A DNA stretch of 43,507 bases, taken from positions 1-43,507 of the forward strand of contig JAZSRK010000083.1 of the NCBI GenBank assembly GCA_045538465.1. The letters are read 5' to 3'. The translations under genes and the position numbers were made by a program. The first letter of the stretch is position 1. Every line of letters starts with the position of its first letter. This document shows positions 1-8,017 of the stretch, piece by piece. This stretch comes from Limiplasma sp045538465 (GTDB lineage: Bacteria > Bacillota > Clostridia > Christensenellales > Aristaeellaceae). Below the pieces are notes generated by a model, which was given only the letters and a program-made list of their open reading frames with translations, was not told where the DNA came from and made no database searches.

Positions 1-140
1 AGGACAGCCTGAAAGGCTCCGCAGCGCCGAAGCCCAAAGCCGATGTAATCGGATTTGGGCCGCAATACATGTCGCTGGTTTCGGATCACAGTCGGAGGGT
101 TGCGACCCTCCGACTCCACCCGGGGTTTCTCGACAGTCTG
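1..140 (+). mobile_element. Right part of a structured interspersed element (copy A)
   Basis: This stretch has no convincing gene. Positions 74-140 align at roughly 80 percent, judged by eye, with 22119-22186 of the second copy. The shared features are a GCTGGTTTCGGA box, a hairpin with arms TCGGAGGG and CCCTCCGA, a CCGGGGTTT tract and the terminal CGACAGTCTG. Further left is another hairpin (GCCCAAA...TTTGGGC). Its position matches the GGAAGCCCTTG hairpin of copy B but its sequence differs. The left end lies outside the window. The element ends at 140, exactly where a terminator hairpin starts, as in copy B. Confidence 0.6.
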
Positions 141-186
141 ACGACCGCCCAAGATGCACACTGCACTTGGACGGTCGTGATTTTTT
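141..186 (+). terminator. Rho-independent terminator next to element copy A
   Basis: The hairpin arms are ACGACCGCCCAAG and CTTGGACGGTCGT (141-178), followed by GA and a T run. The polarity serves a plus-strand transcript entering from the left of the window, which would converge on pyk. On the minus strand the hairpin has no following U tract, so it is a poor terminator for pyk. Confidence 0.75.
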
Positions 187-189
187 GTT

Positions 190-1950
190 TTAGCCCAGAT
201 GACCCTCGTTGCTGGCTACCATGCCCCGCTCGGCATCCAACTTGACCACTGCGCCGCTCTTGAGGATATGGGTGGCGTTCTCTGCGCCGATGATGACGGG
301 CAGGTTCAGGCTCATGCCTGCAATAGCACCGTGACCGTTGGGGTCGTTATCCTCCAAGATCAGGCCGCTGGCCTTGCGCACCAAAGGCAGCAGGGAATTA
401 TCTGTCTGCTTGACCACCAGAATATCGCCATCCTTGAAGGTCTTAAAGGCTTCGCTGGCGCTCTGGCACACACACAGGCTGCCGCAGCAGCTTTGCTCGG
501 TAACACCGGTGCCGGTGACCAGAATATGACCTACCACGTGCACTTTCATCAGGTTGGTGGTACCGCTGATGCCCAGCGGCACACCGGCAGTCATGACCAC
601 CAGTTCGCCATCGTGGAGCAGACCGGCATCCTCACCGGCACGTACAGCCAACTCAAACAGATCATCCGTATTGTTGGCTTCCTCGATGACCAGCGGGGTA
701 ACGCCCCAACTGAGGCACAACTGGCGGCATACGGTCTCATCGGTGGTGCAGCAGATAATGGGGCAGCTGGGACGATACTTGGAGATCATCCGAGCAGTGC
801 GGCCGCCCTTGGTGACTGTCAAAATGGCGGCAGCGCCCAAATCCTGCGCAGAGGTGACTGTGGCGTGGGAAATGGCGTTGGTCACGTCGGGGATCAGGTC
901 GGCCTCCCTCTCCTTGAAGCGCTTTACATAGTTGATATCCGCTTCAGCGCTCATGGCAATGCGAGCCATGGTGCGCACCGCTTCCACCGGGTACATGCCA
1001 GCAGCGGTCTCGCCGGAGAGCATGATGGCGCTGGTGCCGTCATAGATGGCATTGGCAACGTCGGTAGCCTCAGCACGGGTGGGGCGGGGATTCTTCATCA
1101 TGCTATCCAGCATCTGGGTGGCGGTGATGACCTGCTTGCCGCTGGAATAGGCCTTGTGGATCAGTGCCTTCTGAATGGGCGGCACCTGCTCCAGCGGGAT
1201 CTCCACGCCCAGATCGCCACGGGCTACCATGATGCCATCCGCCACACGGATGATGTCATCGATGTTTTCTACGCCCTGCATGTTCTCGATCTTGGCGATG
1301 ATGTTTACATTGGTGCGGCCAGCTTGAGAAAACAGCTTGCGCACATCCAGAATGTCATCGGCGGTACGGGTGAAGGAGGCAGCGATAAAATCTACGCCGT
1401 GCTCTACGCCAAAGAGAATATCCGCACGATCTTCGGGGCTGATGAAGGGCATGCTCAGCGCCACATCGGGCACGTTGACGCTCTTGCGGTTGGAGATAAC
1501 GCCGTCGTTTTCCACAATGCAAGTGATCTCCGTGGCCGTCACGTTGCGCACGGTCATGCCCACCAAGCCATCATCCATCAAAATGGTGTTGCCCACCTTG
1601 ATATCCCGGGGAAGTTCCGGGTAGGTGATGGAAGCACGCTCGTTATTGCCTACGATGCTCTTGGTGACCAGCGTAAAGGTCTGGCCTTTTTTCAGCTCCA
1701 CTTTTCCATTTTCAAAGGTCTCCAAACGAATTTCCGGGCCCTTGGTATCCAGCATGATGGCAATGGGCTTGTTCAGCTCCTGGCTCATACGGCGCACCCG
1801 GTTGATATTCTCCATATGGTATTCATGGGAACCATGGGAGAAATTCAAACGGGCCACGTTCATGCCGGAGAGGATCAGCTCCCGGAGCACCTCGTCTTTT
1901 TCTGTAGAGGGGCCAAGCGTACAAACGATCTTTGTTTTCCGGAGGGTCAT
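190..1950 (-). CDS. pyk: Pyruvate kinase with C-terminal PEP-utiliser-like domain
   Basis: This is the cytoplasmic glycolytic enzyme converting phosphoenolpyruvate and ADP to pyruvate and ATP. The 586-residue product begins TKIVCTLGPST and carries LNFSHG, MLDTKGPEIR and the catalytic IIAKIENMQGVENIDDII. It also has VARGDLGVEIP and the long TATQMLDSM...MLSGETAAG active-site stretch. After the alpha/beta C-domain there is an extra domain of about 100 residues with GHGAIAGMSLNLPVIIG. This resembles the mobile PEP-utiliser domain found on Bacillus-type pyruvate kinases. The start at 1950 is chosen because AAGGAAGTGAG lies just upstream and the family motif begins three residues in. An in-frame start 18 codons earlier has no such support. 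It is the last gene of a minus-strand operon, 41 nt after ogt. Confidence 0.97.
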   Translation of the reverse strand: MTLRKTKIVCTLGPSTEKDEVLRELILSGMNVARLNFSHGSHEYHMENINRVRRMSQELNKPIAIMLDTKGPEIRLETFENGKVELKKGQTFTLVTKSIVGNNERASITYPELPRDIKVGNTILMDDGLVGMTVRNVTATEITCIVENDGVISNRKSVNVPDVALSMPFISPEDRADILFGVEHGVDFIAASFTRTADDILDVRKLFSQAGRTNVNIIAKIENMQGVENIDDIIRVADGIMVARGDLGVEIPLEQVPPIQKALIHKAYSSGKQVITATQMLDSMMKNPRPTRAEATDVANAIYDGTSAIMLSGETAAGMYPVEAVRTMARIAMSAEADINYVKRFKEREADLIPDVTNAISHATVTSAQDLGAAAILTVTKGGRTARMISKYRPSCPIICCTTDETVCRQLCLSWGVTPLVIEEANNTDDLFELAVRAGEDAGLLHDGELVVMTAGVPLGISGTTNLMKVHVVGHILVTGTGVTEQSCCGSLCVCQSASEAFKTFKDGDILVVKQTDNSLLPLVRKASGLILEDNDPNGHGAIAGMSLNLPVIIGAENATHILKSGAVVKLDAERGMVASNEGHLG

Positions 1951-1991
1951 TAGACTCACTTCCTTGATTTGGTTGGAATGCTTTGCGGTAT

Positions 1992-2462
1992 TCAGCCGCC
2001 GCAACCGGCTTCCAATTCCAATAAATAGCGTTTAGCCGCCAAGCCCCCTGCATACCCCGTTAATGAGCCATCCTTACCAATGACCCGGTGGCAGGGAATA
2101 AAAATCGGCAGCGGATTGCGATGGTTTGCCATACCAACGGCCCGAACCGCTTTGGGCTGACCAATGGCCTGCGCTTGCTGGGCATAGGTACGTGTTTCGC
2201 CATAGGGAATGGCGCACAGCGCCTGCCAGCAGCTTTGCTGAAAAACCGTTCCCCCGGGTGCCAGGGGCAGGCAAAACTGATGCAAAATGCCTTGAAAATA
2301 TGCATTCAGCTGCTCTGCGGCTTCCCGCATCAAAGGCGAAAAAACCACTGGTCTCTCCACTGCCTCTGCCTTGCCAAAGTGCAAGCCGACCAAGTGGTCA
2401 TCCTGCTCTATCAGCGTCAGCATTCCCAAAGGGCTGTGCAAATACCAAAGCGTTTCGCTCAT
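1992..2462 (-). CDS. ogt: Methylated-DNA--protein-cysteine methyltransferase
   Basis: The 156-residue product is a suicide DNA-repair enzyme that moves the alkyl group from O6-alkylguanine onto its own cysteine. The diagnostic IPCHRVIGKDG motif, with the acceptor Cys in PCHRV, is followed by the usual GYAGGLAAKRYLLELE segment. The helix-turn-helix region upstream reads PYGETRTYAQQAQAIGQP. The start at 2462 is favoured because its ATG overlaps the TGA of the preceding gene (ATGA), which suggests translational coupling. A GTG six codons upstream is possible but has no ribosome site. Whether it is ogt or the Ada C-terminal type cannot be decided from this sequence. There is no Ada N-terminal domain. 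Confidence 0.95.
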   Translation of the reverse strand: MSETLWYLHSPLGMLTLIEQDDHLVGLHFGKAEAVERPVVFSPLMREAAEQLNAYFQGILHQFCLPLAPGGTVFQQSCWQALCAIPYGETRTYAQQAQAIGQPKAVRAVGMANHRNPLPIFIPCHRVIGKDGSLTGYAGGLAAKRYLLELEAGCGG

Positions 2463-3484
2463 TGGGGCAGAGTTTCGCACATGGCTGCACGCTGCTTGTT
2501 AAGACCAGCATACAACAGCCAAGCGGCTGCGGAGACCAGCAAAGCCAGCACCGTCATCATCAAATAGAAGTGTCCGGTGGTCATTTCGCCGGTGGGCAGT
2601 CTGCCATCCAAAGCAAACTCCAACAATACCACGCCTGCTACCAGCACAAGGATCATCACCCAGCCAAAAATGCATCTGCCGTTTCCCTTACCGGTGATCT
2701 TGCGATAACGGCCCGCCAGCAGGATGATCGCAGCGATCGCCAAGAGCGCTGCCGTCACCTGACCGATCCGCAGGAAAATGATCTGCATATGCCCGTCATC
2801 CCGCAAGCTTTCGAGCACCACCATAGCTGCACCGTACAGTGCCAGCGACAGCCATGCGGTCTCGCCGCTGCGATATGCGGGACGCTTCACAGCACGCAAG
2901 TAAACCACCAACATCGCCACAGCGATCACCAGCGAAACGATGCCTTGGTACAGGTACACTAGCATGCGGTATTCCACATTCACGCCCATACGCTCGCACA
3001 GGAACAGCCAAGGCAAAGCGCTGGTCACCGCGCCTTCTTCCACGATCTTGCCAATGCCAAGCCCGGTATCCTGCTGGCCAAGGTACAGGGCGCAAAACAG
3101 GAAACCCGCAGGTACAAACAGCACGTCCAGCAGCTTGGCTGCTTTTTCCTTGGTGATGGCTGCTGTTACCGGCACAGCCAGCAAAAGACCGATCACCAGC
3201 CCAGACAGGGACAGGCCGCCATCAAAGAAACGCAAGGTGAGCCACAGGTTTTCGTAGGCATCAATGAAATCGGACAGATTGACGAGGCAGTACAAAAGGC
3301 GGGCAAAAACAACGCCCAGCACCGTGCCCGCCAAGGTGAGCACGCATACAGAGGTAGGCTGTACACCGTTCTTTTTAGCAAGCAACAGCATTGCTGCAAA
3401 CAGCACCAGCATACCTACAGCAGCAAACAAGCCTAGCCGATAGCCGGTAAGACCTAACACTTCAAAGGATGCTTCCATGATCAT
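2459..3484 (-). CDS. Lgt-like polytopic membrane protein
   Basis: This is an integral membrane protein of 341 residues with about nine hydrophobic segments. The fold resembles prolipoprotein diacylglyceryl transferase (Lgt), and FFDGGLSLSGLVIGLLLA matches the Lgt GGLSxxGGxxG region. However, the arginine- and asparagine-containing Lgt signature (RIGNFxNxE) is not clearly conserved; the equivalent stretch reads GLGIGKIVEEGAVT. The length also exceeds the usual 260-300 residues. I therefore call it Lgt-like rather than a proven lipoprotein-modifying enzyme. The start overlaps the stop of the glycosidase gene as ATGA. An ATG two codons later, preceded by GGTGA, is an alternative. Tight coupling suggests it works with the exported protein encoded upstream or is simply co-expressed with it. 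Confidence 0.6.
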   Translation of the reverse strand: MIMEASFEVLGLTGYRLGLFAAVGMLVLFAAMLLLAKKNGVQPTSVCVLTLAGTVLGVVFARLLYCLVNLSDFIDAYENLWLTLRFFDGGLSLSGLVIGLLLAVPVTAAITKEKAAKLLDVLFVPAGFLFCALYLGQQDTGLGIGKIVEEGAVTSALPWLFLCERMGVNVEYRMLVYLYQGIVSLVIAVAMLVVYLRAVKRPAYRSGETAWLSLALYGAAMVVLESLRDDGHMQIIFLRIGQVTAALLAIAAIILLAGRYRKITGKGNGRCIFGWVMILVLVAGVVLLEFALDGRLPTGEMTTGHFYLMMTVLALLVSAAAWLLYAGLNKQRAAMCETLPQ

Positions 3485-4509
3485 TCACCATCCGTAGCGG
3501 TCGCAAAATAGATGATGTCCAGCACTTTGCGCTCATCCGCCTGCTTTTCGTTGACGATCTCGCCGTTGAAAACCAGCGTTGCGCTGTTGCCGCCATCCAG
3601 ATTGTAGGCCTGCTCGCAGCCCAGCTCGTACATGATATCGGCAAATTCTGCAATGGTCACACCGGCAGTATTATCCTCACGGCCGTTTACCACCACAAGG
3701 CAGTAGGTAAGCGTATCCAGCTGACCAATACCGGCACGAGGCTCTTTGTAGGTGCCATGCTCCCACAGATTATCGCGCATTTCCACCTTCTGACCATCCA
3801 CCACCAGACCGGGACCAAAAGCAAAGCCGTTGATCAACTCGTGCTCAGCCTTGAATTCCTTCATGGCTTGCTTCTGACCATCCTGGCCGTTTGGAATGAT
3901 GTGGAAGTCGCCCAATTCATCGATCCAGAGCAGATCCATGGTCTTGCTGGGCTTTTCGCGGCCGTCTTCCCCCATACGGGTAATGTAGCCGGTAGCAACC
4001 ATGCTGTAGAAATCGCCGTTCATGGCTACGACCGCATTGTAGTTGGAGGCGATCGCAGTGGTAAAATTGGTACGCTCGGAGCTGAGCTTGTTACCGGCAA
4101 TAGCGGTGCGCAGCTGAGAAGGCGTAGCCACCTTGATATAGGCGATGTAAACATCGCTGTCGTACATGCGGCGATGCTCGATCTCAACGATGATGCTCTC
4201 ATCCCGGTAGCCGTTTTCGGTAAACTTGGCTTCGATAGGCGCATTACCGGGTACGCCCAGCTCGATGGGCAGAGGATCGATGCCGGAGGAGGGCAGGATA
4301 TCGCTGAACACCGCGCTGGCGATAACGGCGATCGGTTCGTACTTTGCACCGTACTCCACGCTGTCTTCTTCGCCGTCTTCTTGCATCAACAATTCATCGT
4401 AGTAGTCTTCTGCCGCCTCGGTAACAGCGCCGGAGGGCAGGAGAAAGATCATAGAAAGTGCCATGAGCAAAACCAGAACTACCAGAATAGGAAGGCTGCC
4501 TTTACGCAT
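3481..4509 (-). CDS. Exported phosphodiester glycosidase (NAGPA) domain protein
   Basis: The 342-residue product starts with an N-terminal signal or anchor (residues 5-30, hydrophobic). An acidic linker and a C-terminal NAGPA-type domain follow. Landmarks are NYNAVVAMNGDFYS, NGFAFGPGLVVDG, TYCLVVVNGR and CEQAYNLDGGNSATLVFNG, the last being the family's most diagnostic motif. Family members remove a GlcNAc or sugar-1-phosphate from phosphodiesters. In Firmicutes they are often cell-wall associated, and wall teichoic acid or phosphoglycan turnover is a plausible but unproven role. It is the first gene of the pyk operon, with a promoter at 4567-4595. The AAAGGA ribosome site lies unusually far (about 13 nt) from the ATG. 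Confidence 0.85.
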   Translation of the reverse strand: MRKGSLPILVVLVLLMALSMIFLLPSGAVTEAAEDYYDELLMQEDGEEDSVEYGAKYEPIAVIASAVFSDILPSSGIDPLPIELGVPGNAPIEAKFTENGYRDESIIVEIEHRRMYDSDVYIAYIKVATPSQLRTAIAGNKLSSERTNFTTAIASNYNAVVAMNGDFYSMVATGYITRMGEDGREKPSKTMDLLWIDELGDFHIIPNGQDGQKQAMKEFKAEHELINGFAFGPGLVVDGQKVEMRDNLWEHGTYKEPRAGIGQLDTLTYCLVVVNGREDNTAGVTIAEFADIMYELGCEQAYNLDGGNSATLVFNGEIVNEKQADERKVLDIIYFATATDGE

Positions 4510-4566
4510 TGTTGGGTTTCATTCCTTTCCACTTTGATGACGAAATATGCATATTCCGTCAATATT

Positions 4567-4595
4567 AGTATACTATAGCTGGCAGCACTTCGCAA
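4567..4595 (-). promoter_or_regulatory. Sigma-A-type promoter for the 4509-190 operon
   Basis: Read on the minus strand, TTGCGA (4590-4595) is separated by 17 nt from TATACT (4567-4572). The distance to the first start codon is about 58 nt. Confidence 0.6.
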
Positions 4596-4619
4596 GACGA
4601 ACAGATGTAAAGTATTTGG

Positions 4620-4649
4620 TTGCCAAAAAGACCGGATGAGATGTATAAT
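4620..4649 (+). promoter_or_regulatory. Sigma-A-type promoter for the deacetylase-like gene
   Basis: TTGCCA (4620-4625), an 18-nt spacer and a perfect TATAAT (4644-4649), about 60 nt upstream of the start at 4711. It is divergent from the promoter at 4567-4595, with the two -35 boxes about 25 bp apart. Confidence 0.7.
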
Positions 4650-4710
4650 AAGTTGAATAGAACCTTACAGACCGACAACCCCATATTTTTAGGTTTTAGG
4701 AGGAATGGAT

Positions 4711-5556
4711 ATGCGTGAAATGAGTTTGTTGTTCCCCGGCGGCGTAAGCAAGGCCCTCACCCTTAGCTATGATGACGGTGTGGAGCAGGATATTCGTCTG
4801 ATAGAGATCATGAACCGCTATGGTCTGAAAGGCACCTTTAACCTGAGCGGCGGCCTCTTTGCCCCGGAAGGCACTGTCTACCCCGAGGGACAGATCCATC
4901 GCCGCATGAGCAAACAGGCTTGCTACGATCTGTACGCCAATTGCGGGCAGGAGATCGCACTGCATGCATACACCCACCCCGATCTGACGTTGCTGAGCCC
5001 CGGCAATGCAGCCTACCAGATCGTAAAAGACAGAGAAGCGTTGGAGGATATGTTCGGGCGTATCGTGCGTGGCATGGCCTACCCCTACGGCAGCAACAGC
5101 GACGCTACTGCAGAACTGCTCAAAAACTGCGGTGTAGCTTATTGCCGCACGGTGGAAGCCACCTGCCGTTTCGATATTCCCACCAACTGGCTGCGTATGC
5201 CCAGCACCTGCCACCACGACCATCCCCGCCTGATGGAGCTGGCAGAAGAATTTCTCCAAAAGCCCAATTTCAGCTGGTCCCGCCCCAAGCTGTTCTATCT
5301 GTGGGGACACAGCTACGAATTTGAAGCAAACAACAACTGGCACGTTATCGAAGATTTCGCTGCCCGGGTCAGCGGGCAGGAAGATGTATGGTATGCCACC
5401 AACATCGCCATCTGCGATTATGTAAACGCATGGAAGCGCATGGTGACCAGCGCAGATGGCAAGCGGATCTTCAACCCCAACAGCTGCGCCCTGTGGCTGT
5501 GGGCAGACGGCAAGACCTACATGGTGGATGCCGGCTGCGAGATCGTGCTGGATTAA
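4711..5556 (+). CDS. Polysaccharide deacetylase (NodB-fold) family protein
   Basis: The product is 281 residues, with no signal peptide, so it is probably cytoplasmic. The carbohydrate esterase 4 (NodB) motifs are visible: ALTLSYDDG (metal and base aspartates), then HAYTHPDL (the H-x3-H metal pair), then MAYPYGSN, equivalent to the RxPY/AYPYG motif. A later FYLWGHSYEFE supplies the C-terminal histidine motif. The family hydrolyses N- or O-acetyl groups from sugars. The absence of a signal argues for a soluble substrate rather than peptidoglycan. The start is placed at 4711 because TAGGAGG ends 7 nt before it. The in-frame ATG at 4705 abuts the ribosome site. It appears monocistronic. Confidence 0.85.
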   Translation: MREMSLLFPGGVSKALTLSYDDGVEQDIRLIEIMNRYGLKGTFNLSGGLFAPEGTVYPEGQIHRRMSKQACYDLYANCGQEIALHAYTHPDLTLLSPGNAAYQIVKDREALEDMFGRIVRGMAYPYGSNSDATAELLKNCGVAYCRTVEATCRFDIPTNWLRMPSTCHHDHPRLMELAEEFLQKPNFSWSRPKLFYLWGHSYEFEANNNWHVIEDFAARVSGQEDVWYATNIAICDYVNAWKRMVTSADGKRIFNPNSCALWLWADGKTYMVDAGCEIVLD

Positions 5557-5587
5557 CGGATCGTTTACACCAGAAGCCGTTCTTTCC

Positions 5588-5616
5588 TTGTGTTTTACGG
5601 CGTTTTCTGTTATGCT
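5588..5616 (+). promoter_or_regulatory. Putative promoter for the pseudouridine synthase gene
   Basis: TTGTGT (5588-5593), a 17-nt spacer and TATGCT (5611-5616), 34 nt before the start at 5651. Both boxes deviate from consensus, so this is moderate evidence. Confidence 0.45.
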
Positions 5617-5650
5617 ATTCGTGGCAGTGATCGCTGCCCAAGGAGGAACC

Positions 5651-6355
5651 ATGCGACTACAAAAATATCTGGCATCCTGCGGCGTTGCATCCCGCCGGGC
5701 ATCTGAAAAACTGATCGCCGAAGGGCGCGTCAGCGTGGATGGCATAGTGATCACGGAAATGGGCACACAGGTAGAAGAAGGACAGTGTGTGCTGGTGGAT
5801 GGAAAACCCGTGCAGCCGGAAGCCCAGAAGCATTATCTGATGTACCATAAACCCGCCGGCGAAGTGACCACCGCCCACGACCCGGAAGGCCGGGCGACGG
5901 TGCTGGATCGTTTCCGGGATTATCCCGTGCGCCTCTACCCCGTTGGCCGTTTGGATTACGACAGCGAAGGGCTGCTCTTGCTGACCAACGACGGCGATTT
6001 GACCGAACGAATGCTGCACCCTTCCCGGGAAGTAGAGAAGGTATATCTGGCACGGGTAAGCAACGAAGTGACCAACGAGGAAGCCCGCCGCTTGGAAAGA
6101 GGCGTTATGGTGGACGGACGTATGACCGCCCGTGCCAAGGCGAAGATCCTCAGCAGGCAAAACTTATTTACCGATATGCTCATTACCATTCACGAAGGCC
6201 GTAACCGTCAAGTGCGTAAGATGGTGGAACAGATCGGGCATCAGGTCGTGCTGCTTCGGCGCATCCGCTTCGGTCCCCTCAAATTGGGCGACCTGCCCCG
6301 GGGCCTGTGGCGCCCGCTGACGGCAGAAGAGCTGGAACAGCTTTCTCAATTGTAA
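5651..6355 (+). CDS. rluB: RsuA/RluB-family rRNA pseudouridine synthase
   Basis: The 234-residue product has an N-terminal S4 RNA-binding domain (MRLQKYLASCGVASRRASEK, then EGRVSVDG). A pseudouridine synthase domain follows, with the catalytic motif PVGRLDYDSEGLLLLTNDG, in which the Asp of RLDYD is the nucleophile. The C-terminal ITIHEGRNRQVRKM motif is typical of the RsuA/RluB/RluE/RluF branch. In Firmicutes a single such enzyme usually modifies 23S rRNA near position 2605, hence the rluB symbol, but the exact target is inferred. The start at 5651 is set by AGGAGG 5 nt upstream and by the S4 motif beginning immediately. Longer in-frame extensions upstream run through the preceding gene's region and are not credible. 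Confidence 0.93.
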   Translation: MRLQKYLASCGVASRRASEKLIAEGRVSVDGIVITEMGTQVEEGQCVLVDGKPVQPEAQKHYLMYHKPAGEVTTAHDPEGRATVLDRFRDYPVRLYPVGRLDYDSEGLLLLTNDGDLTERMLHPSREVEKVYLARVSNEVTNEEARRLERGVMVDGRMTARAKAKILSRQNLFTDMLITIHEGRNRQVRKMVEQIGHQVVLLRRIRFGPLKLGDLPRGLWRPLTAEELEQLSQL

Positions 6356-6401
6356 ATAATGCCCCATAAGCATTCTTATAACACTTAGGAGGTACAAACA
6401 T

Positions 6402-7154
6402 ATGGCAACTTGCGGTTTTCTCAAAAACTTGTTGAGCCTTCTGCTGGGCGGCTCCAGCACTGGTCATAACGCTTCCGTTTCCAATGGCGTTGAAGACTTG
6501 CTGGAAGATATTCTCGGCGGCGATGTAAATTCCGGCTCATTGGGCGGTCTGATGGACAACTTGGGCGATACGGTATCCGACATTACAGGCTTTGGTGCAG
6601 TCAATACCGAAGCCAGCGATACCGCACAGCTGAACAGCAAAGAAAAGACCTCTGCTTCCGGAAAGAAGCCCCGGGGCGAAGGCTACGATTTTGCAGATGA
6701 CAGAGAACCGGTCGTGGGCGGCTCTGCTTCCAGCCTGTTTGGCGGCAAGACCGGCAGCGTTCCCGGCTCCTCTGTAAAGGACAAAGCGCTTGCTGCCAAG
6801 GAGCGTGCCCGCGAAAAGGCTCAGGGCGGCTCCGCTTCCAGCCTGTTTGGCGGCAAGACCGGCAGCGTTCCCGGCTCCTCTGTAAAGGACAAGGCGCTTG
6901 CTGCCAAGGAACGCGCCCGCGAAAAAGCTCAGGGCGGCTCTGCCTCCAGCCTGTTTGGCGGTAAGACCGGCAGCGTTCCCGGCTCCTCCGTAAAGGACAA
7001 GGCGCTTGCTGCCAAGGAACGTGCCCGTGAAAAGGCTCAGGGCGGCTCCGCTTCCAGCCCGCTGGGCGGCAAGACCGGCTCTCCCGCCGGTTCCTCCGTA
7101 AAGCTCAAGGCCATGGAAGCCCGTAGAAGAGCCAAAGAAAAGAGCGGTCTGTAA
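6402..7154 (+). CDS. Protein with four 36-residue tandem repeats, unknown function
   Basis: The product is 250 residues and I do not recognise a family. Residues 1-20 form a short hydrophobic, Cys-containing N-terminus (CGFLKNLLSLLLGG). Residues 30-65 are acidic and Gly/Leu rich (EDLLEDILGG, LGGLMDNLGD). From residue 106 to the end are four tandem 36-residue units. Each has a Gly/Ser-rich half (GGSASSLFGGKTGSVPGSSV) and a charged helical half (KDKALAAKERAREKAQ). The first three are identical in protein and the fourth is degenerate. A TTAGGAGG site lies upstream. Its stop overlaps the next start (TAATG), so it is translationally linked to the two-TM and Hsp70-like genes. It may be an adaptor or scaffold for them; this is inference only. 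Confidence 0.8.
   Translation: MATCGFLKNLLSLLLGGSSTGHNASVSNGVEDLLEDILGGDVNSGSLGGLMDNLGDTVSDITGFGAVNTEASDTAQLNSKEKTSASGKKPRGEGYDFADDREPVVGGSASSLFGGKTGSVPGSSVKDKALAAKERAREKAQGGSASSLFGGKTGSVPGSSVKDKALAAKERAREKAQGGSASSLFGGKTGSVPGSSVKDKALAAKERAREKAQGGSASSPLGGKTGSPAGSSVKLKAMEARRRAKEKSGL
6717..7151 (+). repeat. Four in-frame 108-bp tandem repeats
   Basis: The units start at 6717, 6825, 6933 and 7041. Units 1-3 differ from each other at 5-7 nucleotides, every one a synonymous third-position change. Unit 4 has diverged in protein (SPLGGKTGSPAGSSVKLKAM). The pattern indicates duplication followed by selection to hold the protein sequence. Confidence 0.95.
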
Positions 7155-8008
7155 TGATAACTGCGCATGATTGCTGGCAGGAACAGCGTGAGGCCTTAGG
7201 CAAAGAACTGGCCCGGCAACAGGATGCAAGCGGCGTGATCTATGCTTGCCGCCATGCACTTCTGCAAACGGAACAAAACGTTCTAGCTGCACAAAGCGAC
7301 GATATTCTGCGGCAACAGCTGGGCGTATTGTTTGCTTTGCTCAAAAACAGCATCTCCCTGCTGAATGTACCCGTTTCCAGCACCGCTTGGACTGCTGTTT
7401 CCCGTAAGAAGGAAAAACACGCAAACCGTGGTCTGCCCTTCCTGCTGTCAGCGGGACTGATACTGCTGGCCGCAGGGTTGTGGCATTACGCCAAGGGAGA
7501 TCTGCTGGGATGGGTGCTGCCGGCGGCGGCTCTTGTGCTTGCCGTCATAGGTCTTCTCATGAACCGCAAGGCAAAACCGCTGCAAGAAGCACAACAGGAT
7601 GCCTCCATGCGGATCACCCATTCCATCGATCCCGAAGCGCTGCTATGTGCCATTGACGCCCAGATCTTAATGATCGACCGCTGCACCAACGATTTTACCT
7701 ACCTGAACCAAGCGCTCAGAACACCGGTAGGCGGCGTTGGGATGCAAAATCTGGAGGCTGTTTCCGAGCTGTTGGAGGTTATCTACTCCTACGAGGACGA
7801 CTTGCGGGAACAGGCACAAAGCGCTGTGGAACAATTGCTAAGCGATATGGGACTGAGCACGGAGGACTATTCTCCGGATAACCAGAAACTGTTTAACCAG
7901 CTGCCATCCAAGAATAGCACCCGTACCCTATGCCCTGCCATTCTCTCGGCAGAGGATCATCGTTTGCTGCGCCGCGGTACTGCTGCAGTGCAACAAACAG
8001 CAGCCTGA
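7154..8008 (+). CDS. Two-TM protein partnered with an Hsp70-like ATPase, unknown function
   Basis: The product is 284 residues and I do not recognise a family. Residues 1-80 are mainly helical and polar. A basic RKKEKHANR stretch precedes a transmembrane hairpin (about residues 93-111 and 117-136), and MNRKAK follows. The rest, about 145 residues, is predicted helical and acidic (LLEVIYSYEDDLREQAQSAVEQLL). By the positive-inside rule both ends face the cytoplasm. The gene begins inside the stop of the repeat protein (TAATG) and ends 9 nt before the Hsp70-like gene. It may therefore form a membrane complex with that ATPase, for example as an exchange or targeting factor; nothing in the sequence proves this. 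Confidence 0.75.
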   Translation: MITAHDCWQEQREALGKELARQQDASGVIYACRHALLQTEQNVLAAQSDDILRQQLGVLFALLKNSISLLNVPVSSTAWTAVSRKKEKHANRGLPFLLSAGLILLAAGLWHYAKGDLLGWVLPAAALVLAVIGLLMNRKAKPLQEAQQDASMRITHSIDPEALLCAIDAQILMIDRCTNDFTYLNQALRTPVGGVGMQNLEAVSELLEVIYSYEDDLREQAQSAVEQLLSDMGLSTEDYSPDNQKLFNQLPSKNSTRTLCPAILSAEDHRLLRRGTAAVQQTAA

Positions 8009-8017
8009 GGAGGCACT

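Noticed and set aside
199..1953. A 584-codon open frame on the plus strand opposite pyruvate kinase
   Set aside because: It is antisense to a gene with clear motifs, its product is Gly/Ala/His-rich with no domain, and it has no ribosome site. Similar long antisense frames opposite other genes here are also composition artefacts.
4507..4527. Six-codon leader peptide ATG AAA CCC AAC AAT GCG TAA before the glycosidase gene
   Set aside because: The AAAGGA site fits this ATG only by abutting it, and no attenuator hairpin follows. It is probably chance, though it overlaps the true start.
6717..7151. CRISPR-like array
   Set aside because: The repeats are contiguous, 108 bp long, in frame within a gene, and have no spacers. 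No CRISPR array was seen anywhere in the window.
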